Shown: positions 25,553 through 51,237, counted from the stretch's first letter. The stretch: 64,000 nt of DNA from Streptomyces sp. NWU339 (GCF_003143855.1 NZ_QFRK01000043.1:14110-78109); one strand, 5' to 3'. The notes: a model not told the origin generated them from the letters alone. Program-made: numbers and translations.

Positions 25553-26503
25553 GTGGAAATCGGCATAGAAGCCGAAGGGATTCGAAAGAGATACGGGGAT
25601 CACGAGGCGCTGCGCGGTGTGGATCTTTCTGTCCCCACCGGAACGCTCCTCGGCATCCTCGGTCCCAACGGGGCAGGCAAGACAACCATGGTGCGGGTGC
25701 TGGCCACACTTCTGGAAGCCGACGAGGGCCGTGCGCGCGTCGCCGGATACGACGTGCGCACCCAGCCGCGCGAGGTACGCCGCCGGATCGGCCTCAGCGG
25801 CCAGTACGCGGCACTCGACGAAAGGCTCACAGGCCGGGAGAACCTCCGGCTCATCGGGGTGCTCTTCCGTCTGGGCCGCCGCATTGCGAAGGACCGCGCC
25901 GATGCCCTGATCGACCGGCTCGACCTGGGTCGTGTCGCCGAGCGGCAGGTCAAGACGTACTCCGGCGGTACCCGAAGGCGGCTCGACCTGGCCGCCAGCC
26001 TCATTGCCGACCCCAAGGTCCTCTTCCTCGACGAGCCGACCACCGGCCTCGACCCGACCAGCAGACTCGTCCTGTGGGACATGATCCGCGAGCAGCTCGC
26101 CGGCGGTGTCACGGTCCTGCTGACCACCCAGTACCTCGAGGAAGCCGACCAGCTCGCCGACCGGGTCGCCGTGATCGACGGCGGCCGGGTGATCGCCGAC
26201 GGCACCTCCGACGAGCTCAAGGCCAAGGTCGGCGGCGAACGACTCGAAGTGACGGTGCAGGACGCCGCCGCGACCCCCGCCACCGTCACCGCACTGCGGG
26301 ATGTCACCGCCACGGAGCCGGTCGTCGAACAGAACGGACGCGTGGTCTCCGTAGCCCTGCGGGACCAGCTCAAAACGGTGGCCGAGGCAGCGTCCGCCCT
26401 GGACGCCGCCCAGGTGCGCCCCGCCGGATTCGCCGTACGGCGGCCCTCGCTCGACGATGTGTTCCTCGCCCTCACCGGCGGTACCACCAGCAAGGAAGGG
26501 TAG
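25553..26503 (+). CDS. ABC transporter ATP-binding protein (DrrA-like exporter)
   Basis: A 316-residue ABC ATPase of the daunorubicin-resistance (DrrA) type. Walker A is GPNGAGKTTMV, the signature YSGGTRRRLDLA, and Walker B VLFLDEPTTGLDP; the C-terminal extension ending RRPSLDDVFLALTGG is characteristic of DrrA proteins. I prefer the GTG at 25553 (VEIGIEAEGIRKRYGD), with GAGG nine bases upstream; the frame is open to 25496 but the extra residues are not family-like. The permease gene follows after 12 bases. Given the cluster position it most likely exports, or confers self-resistance to, the lipopeptide. Confidence 0.92.
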   Translation: MEIGIEAEGIRKRYGDHEALRGVDLSVPTGTLLGILGPNGAGKTTMVRVLATLLEADEGRARVAGYDVRTQPREVRRRIGLSGQYAALDERLTGRENLRLIGVLFRLGRRIAKDRADALIDRLDLGRVAERQVKTYSGGTRRRLDLAASLIADPKVLFLDEPTTGLDPTSRLVLWDMIREQLAGGVTVLLTTQYLEEADQLADRVAVIDGGRVIADGTSDELKAKVGGERLEVTVQDAAATPATVTALRDVTATEPVVEQNGRVVSVALRDQLKTVAEAASALDAAQVRPAGFAVRRPSLDDVFLALTGGTTSKEG

Positions 26504-26515
26504 GGCGAGGGCGCC

Positions 26516-27304
26516 ATGGAACTCGTCAGCGATGTCTCCGCACTGTTCGGCCGGCACATGAAACACCTGGCCCGCATCCCGGAGAAGCTCCTCAGCGTGA
26601 CGCTGATGCCCGTCGCGTACGTGGCCGTCTTCGGTGTCCTGTTCGGCAGCGCGATCTCCGTGCCGGGCAGCGACTACCGCTCGTATCTGATGGCCGGCAT
26701 CTTCACCCAGATGATGCTCACCAACGTGGGCAACACCGCGCTCGGGGTCGCCGGAGATCTCGGCAACGGTGTGGTCGACCGCTTCCGCTCCCTCCCCATG
26801 TCCCGGTCGGCCGTACTGATCTCACGCACCCTGTCCGATCTGACGCTCGCGGTCATCGCCTGCGTCACGATGGCCGTCGTCGGGTACCTCATCGGCTGGC
26901 GGGTGCACAACGGCCTGCCGAAGGCCGTCGCCGCATTCGGGATTCTGCTGCTGCTCGGCTATGCCATGTCCTGGCTCGGCGCGCTCATCGGCCTGCTGGC
27001 GCGCAGTGCCGAGGCGGTCAACTCCATCGCGTTCATGCTGGTCATGCCGCTCACCTTCCTCTCGAACGCGTTCATCCCCCTGAACGGCCTGCCGGACTGG
27101 CTGCGCTTGCTGTGCGAGTGGAACCCCGTGAGCGCCGTGGTGGCCGCCTGCCGTGAGCTGTTCGGCAACACCTCGACCGGCACCGGCAAGAGCGCGCTCC
27201 CCGTCCAGTACCCCATCCCGCTCTCCCTCGTGCTCATCGGACTGCTGCTCGCAGTGGTCGTCCCCGCAGCCGTCGGCGCCTATCGCAAGGCCGCCGCCCG
27301 CTGA
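26516..27304 (+). CDS. ABC-2 type transporter permease (DrrB-like)
   Basis: A 262-residue permease with six hydrophobic segments, including MPVAYVAVFGVLFG, ALGVAGDLGNGVVDRFRSLP (the conserved cytosolic loop of ABC-2 exporters) and the C-terminal LSLVLIGLLLAVVVPAAVGAY. It pairs with the preceding DrrA-like ATPase. About 280 bases separate it from the first NRPS gene; that gap contains AT-richer stretches and may hold a separate NRPS promoter. Confidence 0.9.
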   Translation: MELVSDVSALFGRHMKHLARIPEKLLSVTLMPVAYVAVFGVLFGSAISVPGSDYRSYLMAGIFTQMMLTNVGNTALGVAGDLGNGVVDRFRSLPMSRSAVLISRTLSDLTLAVIACVTMAVVGYLIGWRVHNGLPKAVAAFGILLLLGYAMSWLGALIGLLARSAEAVNSIAFMLVMPLTFLSNAFIPLNGLPDWLRLLCEWNPVSAVVAACRELFGNTSTGTGKSALPVQYPIPLSLVLIGLLLAVVVPAAVGAYRKAAAR

Positions 27305-27584
27305 GCCGCCCCGGGCTCCCGCGGGCCCGCCGGCCGACGTCCCTTTGATGTCCCGTTCCAGAGTTACGCCATCACTGTTCCCGGTGCACTCGTGGGTAAT
27401 TTCAGGTGCTCTCCGCCCGGGAAATGGCTTGCGGAACGACATCTCCGAGCGTGAGTTGGTTTCCGCTCCGTTAACCCGCCTAGATTTTGATTTCCTCCGA
27501 TCTCTGATTTCCTCGCGCCGGATTTCCCTGCGCCGCGCTCGATTCGTTATCGATGCACAATCGAACGACCAGGACGGATAAACC

Positions 27585-30500
27585 ATGACCGGTTATCAGA
27601 TTGCCAGCCTGCCGCTCACGGCCGCGCAGTCCGGTATCTGGCTTGCCCAGCGGCTTCGGCCGACGAATCCGCTCTTCAATATCGCCGAGTACATCGATAT
27701 TCACGGCGAGATCGATCCCGTACTTTTTGAGAGCGCGCTGCGCCGCACCGTGACCGAGGCGGAAACGCTGCGGATCCGGGTCGTGGAGGAGGACGGCAGG
27801 GCGGCACAGGTCGTCGAAGAGTGTGCCGACTGGAGCATGTCGTTCGTCGACGTCAGCCACGAGGGCGATCCCCGAGCCGGCGCCGAGAGCTGGATGCGCG
27901 CCGACATGCGCCGGCCGGTCGCCCCCACGAACGGCCCGCTGTTCGCCTTCACGCTGTTCAAGGTGGCGGACGACCGGTACCTCTGGTACCAGCGTTACCA
28001 CCACATCGTCATGGACGGCCTCGGCCTGTCCCTCGTCGGCCGCCGCGTCGCCGAGGTCTACACCGCGCTGGCAGCTGGACTTCCCTGCCCCCCATCGCAG
28101 TTCGGCTCCCTGACCGAACTCCTCGACGACGAGGCGGCGTACCGGGCCTCCGACCGGTTCGCCCGCGACCGCGTGTACTGGATGTCGCGCTTCGCCGATC
28201 GGCCCCACGCCGCCAGCCTGGCCGAGCGTACGCCGGCCCTCCCCGAACGGCTGGAGCGCCAAACCGCCTTCCTCGACGAGGCGACGCTGGCCGAACTGCG
28301 CGCCACCGCGCGCGAGGCGGAGGTCGCCTGGCCCGCCGTCCTGGTTGCGGCGTTCGCTGTCTATCTGCACCGGATGACCGGCAACCGGCAGGTGGTCCTC
28401 GGCCTGCCGGTGATGGCCCGAGCAGCCGGGCGTGCTCGCACCATTCCCGGGATGATGTCCGGCGTCCTGCCGTTCCGGCTGGACCTGCACCCCGGCACCA
28501 CCGTGGCGGAAGCCGTCCGCCAGGCGTCCGGGGAACTGCGCCGCGCGCTGAAGCACCAGCGCTATCGCGTCGAGGACCTGCGCCGGGACCTCGAACTCTC
28601 CGGGGACGAACACCGTCTCGTCGGCCCGCACGTCAACATCGTCATGGTCGACTACGACCTGAGCTTCGCCGGCCACCGCGGCACAGTGCACAACCTCGGC
28701 GGCGGCCCCGTCGACGATCTGTCGCTCGTCGTGGACGGTCGTGGCACCGGCACCGCCGAGCACGGGCAGCCCGAACACGGCCGGGGTACGGCCGATGGCC
28801 TGCGCATCGACCTGGACGGCAATCCGGAGCTCTACGGTCCCGACGAACTCGTCGGCCACCAGCGGCGCTTCCTCGGCCTCCTCGGCCATTTCACCCCCGA
28901 CGGGCTCGACAAGCCCATCGGCGGACTTGAGCTGCTGACCGTCCAGGAACGCGAACGCGTCCTCGTCGAGTGGAACGCCACCGCACAGGCGACGCCGACC
29001 GCCTCCCTGCCCGAGTTGTTCGAAACACAGGCGGTCCGCGCCCCGCAGGCCCCGGCGGTCGTCTTCGAGGGCGAGACGCTGACGTACGCGGAAGTCAACG
29101 CCCGCGCCAACCGGCTCGCCCGTCTGCTGATCGCGCACGGCGCCGGTCCCGAAAGCGTCGTGGCGCTCTCCGTGCCCCGCTCCGGCGAGATGATCGTGGC
29201 GCTGCTCGCCATCCTCAAGGCCGGCGCCGCCTACCTTCCGGTGGACCCCGGTTATCCGGCCGAGCGGATTGCCTACATGCTCGACGACGCCGGGCCGGCG
29301 ATCGTGCTCACGGTCACCGGGACGACCGCGACCCGGACCGCGGCCGACGGCAGCGGCCGGACCACACTGCTGCTCGACACCCCCGAGATGGCCGAGCTGC
29401 TCGCCGGACACCCCGAACACAACCCCGCCGACGCCGAGCGCACCGCCCCGCTGCGGCCGCAGCATCCCGCGTACGTGATCTACACCTCGGGCTCCACCGG
29501 ACGGCCCAAGGGGGTCGTGGTGTCCCATTCCAGCGCCGTCGACCTCGTGGCCTGGGCGGCCAGCGACCTCGGACCTCGGCAGCTGAGCCGCGTCCTCGCG
29601 TCGACCTCGCTCAACTTCGACGTCTCCGTCTTCGAGGTGTTCGGGCCGCTGTGCTGCGGCGGCAGCATCGAGGTGGTGCGAGACCTGCTTGCCCTTACCG
29701 AGCGGACCGCGGACGGATGGTCGGGCAGTCTGGTCAGCGCCGTGCCGTCGGCGATCGCCCAGGTACTTGCACACGGCGAGGTGAACGCCTCTGCGGAAAC
29801 CGTCGTGCTGGCCGGTGAGGCCCTTTCCGCCCACGCCGTCAGTGCCATCCGCACCGCCATCCCGGGCTGTCGCATCGCCAACATCTACGGCCCGACCGAG
29901 GCCACCGTCTACGCCACCGCCTGGTACAGCGACCGCGAGGCGGACCCCGGCGCACAGGCACCGCCGATCGGCCGCCCCCTCTCCAACACCCGGGCGTATG
30001 TGCTCGACTCGGGGTTGCAGCCGGTGCCCGTGGGCGCTACAGGCGAGCTGTACCTCGCAGGCGACGGCCTCGCTCGTGGGTATCTGCGTCGTCCGGGTTT
30101 GACGGCGGAGCGGTTTGTGGCGGATCCGTTCGGTGGTGCGGGCGGCCGGATGTATCGCACGGGTGATGTGGTGCGGTGGCGTGCGGACGGGGCGATCGAG
30201 TATGTCGGTCGTGCGGATGAGCAGGTGAAGGTCCGGGGTTTCCGGATCGAGCTGGGGGAGATCGAGGCGGTGCTGGCGCGGCATCCGCGGGTGCGGCATG
30301 CGGCGGTGATCGCCCGGGAGGACCGGGCGGGTGTGAAGCAGTTGGTGGCGTATGTCGTGGTCGACGGTGCGGCGGATGCCCCGGAGGGCGGGGAGCTGCG
30401 GAGGCACGTGGGTGCGGAGTTGCCGGAGTACATGGTGCCGGTGGCGTTCGTGGTGCTGGAGCGGTTGCCGTTGACGCCGAACGGCAAGCTGGACCGGCGT

Positions 30501-32248
30501 GCTCTGCCGGCGCCCGAGTTCGGGTCGGCGGTCACGGGGCGGGCTCCTGCCACGGTGCGGGAGGAGGTGCTGTGTGCGGTGTTCGCCGATGTGCTGGGGG
30601 TGGAGCGGGTCGGCGTGGACGACAGTTTCTTCGACCTGGGCGGGGACAGCATCGTCTCCATCCAGCTGGTCAGCCGGGCCCGTGCCGCCGGTCTGGCCCT
30701 CACCCCGCGCGACGTCTTCCAGCACCGCACGGTGGCCGCACTCGCCGCGGTGGCCATGGACGTGGACGACGCAGCGGCGCCGGTCTTGGACGACGGCGTC
30801 GGTGTGGTGCCGCTGACGCCGATCGTGCACTGGTTGCGGGAGCGGGGTGGGCCCGTCGACGGCTTCCATCAGTCGATGCTGGTGCGCACGCCGGCCGGAC
30901 TGACACTGGAGCGTCTGACGGCGGGGCTGCAGACGGTGCTGGATCACCACGACGCGTTGCGGCTGCGGCTGAGACGCGGTGACGGCGCGTGGGAGTTGGA
31001 GGCGGCGCCGCGGGGTGCGGTCGATGCGGCGGGTGTGGTCCGGCGGGTGACCGATCCGGATGAGCTGACCGGTGATCCTCTGCGGGGGTGGCCGTTGCGG
31101 CCGGACGCGGGGGAGATGGTCCGGGCGGTGTGGCTGGATGCCGGACCAAACGTGCCGGGCCGGTTGCTGCTGGTGCTGCATCACCTGGTGGTCGACGGGG
31201 TGTCGTGGCGGATTCTGCTGCCGGATCTGGCCGCGGCGGTTCAGGGCCGGGACCTGGAGCCGGTCGGGATGTCGCTGCGGGGCTGGGCCCAGCGCCTCAC
31301 CGCGCTTGCCCAGGATCCGGCCCGTCTTGAGGAACTTCCGTTGTGGACGGAGGTGTTGGAGGGTCCTGATCCGGTGATCGGGGCGCGTGCGCTGGATCCG
31401 GTGCGGGACACGGTGGCCACGGTGCGGCATCTGCGGCTGACCTTGCCGCCGGAGCGGACCGAGCCCTTGCTGACGCGGGTGCCCGCGGTCTTCCACGGTG
31501 GTGTGAACGATGTCCTGCTGACCGGCCTGGCGCTTGCCGTCGCCGACTGGCGGCGCCGCAAGGGGCATCCGGAGGCGGCCGGTGTGCTGGTCGATCTGGA
31601 GGGCCATGGCCGCGAGGACGTCGTCGGGGGCGCCGATCTGTCGCGCACGGTGGGCTGGTTCACCAGCCTGTATCCGGCGCGGCTGGAGCCGGGCGTGGCC
31701 GACTGGAGCGAGGTCTGGGCCGGCGGTGCGGAGGCCGGGCGGGCGCTGAAGCGGGTCAAGGAGCAGTTGCGTGCCCTGCCCGACAGCGGGATCGGCTACG
31801 GTCTGCTGCGCTATCTCAACCCGGACACCGCGCCCCGGCTGGCGGCGCTGCCGGCCCCGCAGATCGGTTTCAACTACCTCGGCCGCCTCGCCTCCGGCAC
31901 CGACACCGACTGGGCAGCGGCGCCGGAAGCCGAGGGGCTCGGCGGTGGAGCGGACGAGGCGATGCCGCTGCCGCACGTGCTCGAGATCAACGCGCTGACC
32001 GAGGACGGGCCGGACGGCGCCCGGCTCGGCGCCGTATGGAGCTGGCCGGACGGGCTGCTCACCGAGGAGGACGTGCGGGACCTCGCCGAGACCTGGTTCC
32101 GCGCCCTGGACGCCCTCGCCGCCCATGCCGAACGGCCGGGAGCCGGCGGACACACCCCCTCCGATCTCACCCTGGTCTCCCTCACCCAGGACGAGATCGA
32201 CGCATTCGAAGACGAGCTTGAACTTGGAACCGAGTGGGAGATGCCGAA

Positions 32249-32252
<4 letters not shown>
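27585..32252 (+). CDS. NRPS, starter module C-A-T-E (module 1)
   Basis: A 1555-residue cytosolic megasynthase. Domains: condensation (1 to ~440; HHIVMDG at 139-145), adenylation (~475-960; YTSGSTGRPKG from 633), carrier (FFDLGGDSIVS, Ser1022 for phosphopantetheine), epimerisation (~1060-1520; HHLVVDG at 1199-1205). A leading C domain on the first module implies N-acylation of residue 1 by a carrier-bound acyl chain, so the product is a lipopeptide; the E domain makes residue 1 D. Specificity residues read by eye are D-V-F-S-V-A-I-V-Y-K, which I cannot assign. From ~30066 to ~31500 codon use shifts to more T/G-ending codons, suggesting domain recombination. The stop overlaps the next NRPS start (GTGA). 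Confidence 0.95.
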
Positions 32253-47239
<14,987 letters not shown>

Positions 47240-47270
47240 AGATCCACAACGCACAGAGAGACACAACGAG

Positions 47271-47489
47271 ATGAGTAACCCGTTCGACGACGCGGACGCC
47301 ACCTACCTGGTGCTGGTCAACGACGAGGGCCAGCACTCCCTGTGGCCGGTCTTCGCCGAGGTGCCGGCCGGCTGGACCACTGTCCACGGCCCCGACGGCC
47401 GCCAGGCGTGCCTTGACTTCATCAACGAGAACTGGACCGACATGCGTCCCAAGAGCCTTGTCGAGGCCATGGGCAAGGCCGCTTCCTGA
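47271..47489 (+). CDS. mbtH: MbtH-like NRPS accessory protein
   Basis: A 72-residue MbtH family protein: MSNPFDDADATYLVLVNDEG, HSLWPVFAEVPAGW, and a C-terminal WTDMRPKSL with the family's conserved Trp residues. MbtH proteins bind and solubilise or activate adenylation domains. It lies 31 bases after the NRPS with a purine-rich AGAGAGACACAACGAG upstream, consistent with co-transcription. Confidence 0.95.
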   Translation: MSNPFDDADATYLVLVNDEGQHSLWPVFAEVPAGWTTVHGPDGRQACLDFINENWTDMRPKSLVEAMGKAAS

Positions 47490-47550
47490 CGGCCCGCAGA
47501 CCATCCCCCACACCGCATTTCCAACGAAGAAAAACACCAGAAACACCTGA

Positions 47551-47820
47551 AGGAGAACACCCATGTCTGAAGCCCGTGACCAGCACCTGGACGAGCTGCG
47601 CGAGATCGTCGCCGAGGTGCTCGAGGTTGAGCCGGAGGAGATCACCGAGACCGGTTCGTTCGTGGACGAGTACGAGGCGGACTCGCTCCGGGCCATCGAG
47701 ATCCTCGCCAGGATCGAGAAGAAGTACAAGATCGACATCCCGCAGTCCGCGCTGCCCGAGATGGGCAACCTCAAGGCCGTCTACGACGTCGTGGCCGCGC
47801 AGGCCGGCTGGCAGGACTGA
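47551..47820 (+). repeat. 270-bp direct repeat, copy 1 (ACP gene plus its RBS)
   Basis: From AGGAGAACACCC through the ACP stop, identical to 52205-52474 except T at 47628 versus C at 52282, a silent Val change. Sequence outside is unrelated. The two copies bracket a 4.4-kb block with the DUF3995, SbnA, SbnB, ketoreductase and dehydratase genes. Confidence 0.95.
47563..47820 (+). CDS. Acyl carrier protein, copy 1
   Basis: An 85-residue ACP beginning MSEARDQHLDELREIVAEVL. The phosphopantetheine site is EADSLRAIE (DSL). It is preceded by AAGGAGAACACCC. The protein is identical, residue for residue, to the ACP at 52217-52474. It should carry the growing acyl chain for the type II PKS enzymes and/or deliver it to the starter C domain of module 1. 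Identical carriers make it unclear whether the two copies have separate jobs; higher dosage is one explanation. Confidence 0.93.
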   Translation: MSEARDQHLDELREIVAEVLEVEPEEITETGSFVDEYEADSLRAIEILARIEKKYKIDIPQSALPEMGNLKAVYDVVAAQAGWQD

Positions 47821-47871
47821 CCCTTTCCACCACGGCGACGACGTCACGAGGGAAGAGAGCAGACGACGGAC

Positions 47872-48399
47872 ATGAATGTTCCAACAGCTCGGGAAACCGG
47901 CGGACGGCAGAGGGCCTGGGCCGGATACACGGCCGCGGTACTGGCCTTCGTCTTCGGCTTGTTCAGTTTCTACTGGGCGGCCGGAGGCACCTTCGCCCTC
48001 GACACCCTCGGCGGCGTGATCCAGCGGATGGCCGCACGACGGGACCCCGGATTCATCGCCGTCGTCTGGATCACCGGCGCACTCAAGGTCGCGGGTGGTC
48101 TCTTCTCGCTGTCGCTCGTCCGGCCGTGGGGCCGCGTCGTCCCCCGCCCGCTGATGCTCACCGCGGGCTGGGGCGGCGCGGTACTGCTGATCGTCTACGG
48201 GGCCCTGCAGGTCGGCAGCCTGCTCCTGGTGGCGTTCGGCGTGCTCACGCCGTCCGACCCCGTCGAGTGGAAGCCACTGCTGTGGCGTCTGTTCGTCTGG
48301 GACATGTCGTTTCTGGTGTGGGGAATCCTGCTCTTCCTCGCCACCCGGACCTATGTGATGAACCATCCGCGGCGCCCAGAAAGGCGCGTAGGACATTGA
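47872..48399 (+). CDS. DUF3995-like membrane protein
   Basis: A 175-residue protein with four hydrophobic helices (AAVLAFVFGLFSFYWAAGG, FIAVVWITGALKVAGGLFSL, GGAVLLIVYGALQVGSLLLV, WDMSFLVWGILLFLATRTYV). The FYWAAGGTFALDTLGG motif is typical of DUF3995 proteins. The function of the family is unknown. It overlaps the sbnA start by one base (TGATG), so it is translated with the Dap genes and is probably part of the operon. A role in export or immunity is possible but unsupported. Confidence 0.75.
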   Translation: MNVPTARETGGRQRAWAGYTAAVLAFVFGLFSFYWAAGGTFALDTLGGVIQRMAARRDPGFIAVVWITGALKVAGGLFSLSLVRPWGRVVPRPLMLTAGWGGAVLLIVYGALQVGSLLLVAFGVLTPSDPVEWKPLLWRLFVWDMSFLVWGILLFLATRTYVMNHPRRPERRVGH

Positions 48400-49403
48400 T
48401 GTACGACACCGCGCAGGACTTGGTCCTTGACCGCGTCTTCCTGCGGCTCGACGGACTCGTCCCCGACATCCGGCTGCTGCTCAAGATCGAGGGTTTCAAC
48501 CCGGCCGGCTCGATCAAACTGAAGACCGCCATCGGCCTCATCGAGGACGCCGAGCAGTGGAACCTGCTCCGGCCCGGCGGCCACATCATCGAATCGTCCT
48601 CGGGCAACCTGGGGGTGGCACTGAGCTCCGTGTGCGCCGCCAGGGGATACCGTTTCACCTGTGTGACCGACCCGAACACCTCGCCGCAGAACGCCGCCCT
48701 GATCCGGGCCTTCGGCGCGCAGGTGGTGGTCGTCGACACCAAGGACGCCAACGGCGGATTCCTGCAGTCGAGGATCGACTACATCCAGGACCGGCTCCGG
48801 GAGGATTCCTCCCTGTTCTGGCCGAACCAGTACGCGAACGAGGCCAACCCGCGGATCCACCGCAGCCGTACCGCCGCGGCCATCCTCGCCGACGTCCCCA
48901 AGGTCGACCATCTGTTCATCGGCGCCGGCACCACCGGCACCCTGATGGGCTGCGCGGCCTTCTTCCGCGAGCGCTCCCCGCACACCCGGATCGTCGCGGT
49001 GGACACCGCCGGATCCGTCACCTTCGGCTTCCCTCCCGGGAAACGGCATCTGCCCGGCCTGGGCACCAGCCGCAGGCCGGAGCTGTGTGACCCCGACCTG
49101 GTCGACGACGTCGTCGTCGTCCCCGAGACGGAGGCGATCCGCATGTGCCGCACGATCGCCAGGAGCCGGGGCATCGCCGTGGGCGGCTCCACCGGTTCCG
49201 TCCTCGCGGCCGTGGCGCGCAAGGGCCCGGGACTACCGCCCGGGTCCACTGTGGTGGCCATCGCCCCCGACACCGGGGACCGCTATCTCAACACCATCTA
49301 CAACGACGCCTGGGTCGAGGAACGGTTCGGACACCACGCCCTGACCCCGCCGGGGACGGACGACCACCCGGACGCCGACGGCTCACTGCTCCTGAAAGGC
49401 TGA
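48399..49403 (+). CDS. sbnA: SbnA-like PLP-dependent 2,3-diaminopropionate biosynthesis enzyme
   Basis: A 334-residue fold-type II PLP enzyme of the cysteine-synthase superfamily. The PLP lysine lies in FNPAGSIKLKTAIGL; ESSSGNLGVALS is the substrate/cofactor Asn-loop, and GAGTTGTLMGCAAFF is the phosphate-binding Gly-rich loop. By analogy with staphyloferrin B SbnA it joins O-phospho-L-serine and L-glutamate into N-(1-amino-1-carboxyl-2-ethyl)-glutamate. It is adjacent to an SbnB gene, the pair that makes L-2,3-diaminopropionate, which fits the basic-substrate pocket predicted for adenylation domain 4. ATG 48399 is chosen because the upstream frame belongs to the membrane protein gene. Confidence 0.9.
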   Translation: MYDTAQDLVLDRVFLRLDGLVPDIRLLLKIEGFNPAGSIKLKTAIGLIEDAEQWNLLRPGGHIIESSSGNLGVALSSVCAARGYRFTCVTDPNTSPQNAALIRAFGAQVVVVDTKDANGGFLQSRIDYIQDRLREDSSLFWPNQYANEANPRIHRSRTAAAILADVPKVDHLFIGAGTTGTLMGCAAFFRERSPHTRIVAVDTAGSVTFGFPPGKRHLPGLGTSRRPELCDPDLVDDVVVVPETEAIRMCRTIARSRGIAVGGSTGSVLAAVARKGPGLPPGSTVVAIAPDTGDRYLNTIYNDAWVEERFGHHALTPPGTDDHPDADGSLLLKG

Positions 49404-49404
49404 C

Positions 49405-50412
49405 ATGTTCGACTTCCATGTCGTCAGCGGCGAAACCGCCCGCCGCGTCATCGGCCGGTCCCGGTCGAGGATCGTCGACGAGGTACGGGACACCTACCTC
49501 ACCCATGACCTGGGTGACTCGGTCAACCCCAACAGCTACTTCCTGCGCTTTCCCGATAAGCCTGACAGTCGTATCATCGCCCTGCCCGCCTATCTGGGCG
49601 GCCGGCACTCGGTCGCCGGCATCAAGTGGATAGCGAGCTTCCCCGCCAACATCCAGCGCTCGGTGCCGCGCGCCTCGGCCGTCCTGCTGCTCAACGACTA
49701 CGAGACCGGCTACCCGTTCGCCTGTCTCGAGGCTGCCCAGATCAGCGCGGCCCGCACCGCGGCCTCCGCCGTGCTCGCCGCCGAGACGTTCAGCGCCGCC
49801 CGCAGCGCCCGGCGGCTCCTGGTGATCGGCGCGGGTGTCATCGCCCGCAACATCCTGGAGTTCTTTGTCGACCGCGACTGGCAGATCGACGAGGTGCTGG
49901 TGCACGATCAAGATCCGCGCTACGCTGAGTCGCTCACCGCGTACGTGTCCGGCACCCTCGGGCGCGAGGCACGTACCGCTCCTGACCGGGACAAGGCGAT
50001 CGCGGAAGCGGATCTGGTGGTGCTCGCCACCACCGCCGCGGAGCCCCATCTCACCCGGCCGGGCACCTTCGCACCCGGCCAGCTCGTCCTCAACATCTCG
50101 CTGCGGGACATCGGTCCCGAGATCATTGCGGACTCGTACAACATCCTGGACGACATCGACCACTGCCTCACCGCGAACACCTCGCCCCATCTGGCCGAGC
50201 AGAAGTTCGGCCACCGCGACTTCATCAACGGCACCCTCGCGGACATGATCCGCGGCCGGCGCCGGGTGCTGCGCGACCGGCCCGTCATCTTCTCGCCCTT
50301 CGGCCTCGGCGTCCTCGACCTCGCCGTCGGCGCGTTTGTGTACCACGCGGCCCTCGAGGACAAGGAAACCACCGCCATCGAGGGGTTCTTCGGCGAGACC
50401 ACCCGATGGTGA
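49405..50412 (+). CDS. sbnB: SbnB-like dehydrogenase (2,3-diaminopropionate biosynthesis)
   Basis: A 335-residue member of the ornithine cyclodeaminase/mu-crystallin family. It shows a Rossmann GAGVIARNILEFF motif near residue 140 and GGRHSVAGIKWIASFP in the substrate region. In the SbnA/SbnB pathway it oxidatively hydrolyses the SbnA product to L-2,3-diaminopropionate and 2-oxoglutarate using NAD. It begins one base after the SbnA stop. Residue conservation and adjacency to SbnA distinguish it from catabolic ornithine cyclodeaminases. Confidence 0.9.
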   Translation: MFDFHVVSGETARRVIGRSRSRIVDEVRDTYLTHDLGDSVNPNSYFLRFPDKPDSRIIALPAYLGGRHSVAGIKWIASFPANIQRSVPRASAVLLLNDYETGYPFACLEAAQISAARTAASAVLAAETFSAARSARRLLVIGAGVIARNILEFFVDRDWQIDEVLVHDQDPRYAESLTAYVSGTLGREARTAPDRDKAIAEADLVVLATTAAEPHLTRPGTFAPGQLVLNISLRDIGPEIIADSYNILDDIDHCLTANTSPHLAEQKFGHRDFINGTLADMIRGRRRVLRDRPVIFSPFGLGVLDLAVGAFVYHAALEDKETTAIEGFFGETTRW

Positions 50413-50496
50413 ACCCCCGCCGCCGGTGAACTCCCCGGCCGTCCCCGCACCACCACTGACCCACTTCCACACCCGAAGCACACGAGGTGATTTCCC

Positions 50497-51237
50497 ATGT
50501 CCACGCAACGCCGTGCCCTTGTCACGGGGGGATCGCGCGGTATCGGCGCGAGCGTCGCCCTCCGTCTCGCCCAGGACGGCGCGGACATCGCGTTCTGCTA
50601 CCGCAGCGAGAAGGACCGGGCCGAGGAGACCGCTGAGAAGATCCGCGCGTTGGGCGTGCGCTGCTTCCACGCCCCTTGTGATGTCGCGGACTTCGAGGCC
50701 GTCCAGTCCTTCATCAAGGAGGCCGAGGCCGAACTCGGCCCGCTGGACACCCTCGTCAACTCGGCCGGCATCGTCCGCGACAACCCGCTCGTGCTCATGC
50801 CAGTGGAGGACTGGAAGGCCGTCATCGACGCCAGCCTGACCGGCGTCTTCAACTTCTGCCGGTCGATGGCGTTCGGCTTCATGAAGCGCAAGCAGGGCGT
50901 CATCGTCAACATGTCCTCGGTGGCCGGCATCTACGGCAACAGGGCGCAGACCAACTACTCTGCCGCCAAGGCGGGGATCAACGGCATGAGCAAGTCCCTC
51001 GCCAAGGAACTCGCCCCGTACGGCATACGGGTCAACGTCGTCGCCCCCGGCTTCATCGAGACCGACATGACCGCAGGCCTCAGCGACAAGATGCGCGCCC
51101 AAGCGCTGGACCTCGTACCGCTGGGCCGCTTCGGCACCACCGAGGACGTGGCCGACCTGGTGTCGTTCCTGGTCTCCGACCGGGCCGGCTACATCACTGG
51201 ACAGATCCTCCAGGTCGACGGAGGCATCGTTCTGTGA
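50497..51237 (+). CDS. 3-oxoacyl-ACP reductase (FabG-like ketoreductase)
   Basis: A 246-residue short-chain dehydrogenase. NADPH-binding TGGSRGIG lies at residues 10-17; LVNSAGI and the catalytic Ser-Tyr-Lys set (MSSVAGIYG, YSAAKAG) are present, as is the PGFIETDM motif of FabG. It reduces beta-ketoacyl-ACP in the type II PKS. The stop overlaps the GTG start of the first dehydratase gene. No enoylreductase is encoded, so chain extension should stop at the enoyl level. Confidence 0.93.
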   Translation: MSTQRRALVTGGSRGIGASVALRLAQDGADIAFCYRSEKDRAEETAEKIRALGVRCFHAPCDVADFEAVQSFIKEAEAELGPLDTLVNSAGIVRDNPLVLMPVEDWKAVIDASLTGVFNFCRSMAFGFMKRKQGVIVNMSSVAGIYGNRAQTNYSAAKAGINGMSKSLAKELAPYGIRVNVVAPGFIETDMTAGLSDKMRAQALDLVPLGRFGTTEDVADLVSFLVSDRAGYITGQILQVDGGIVL

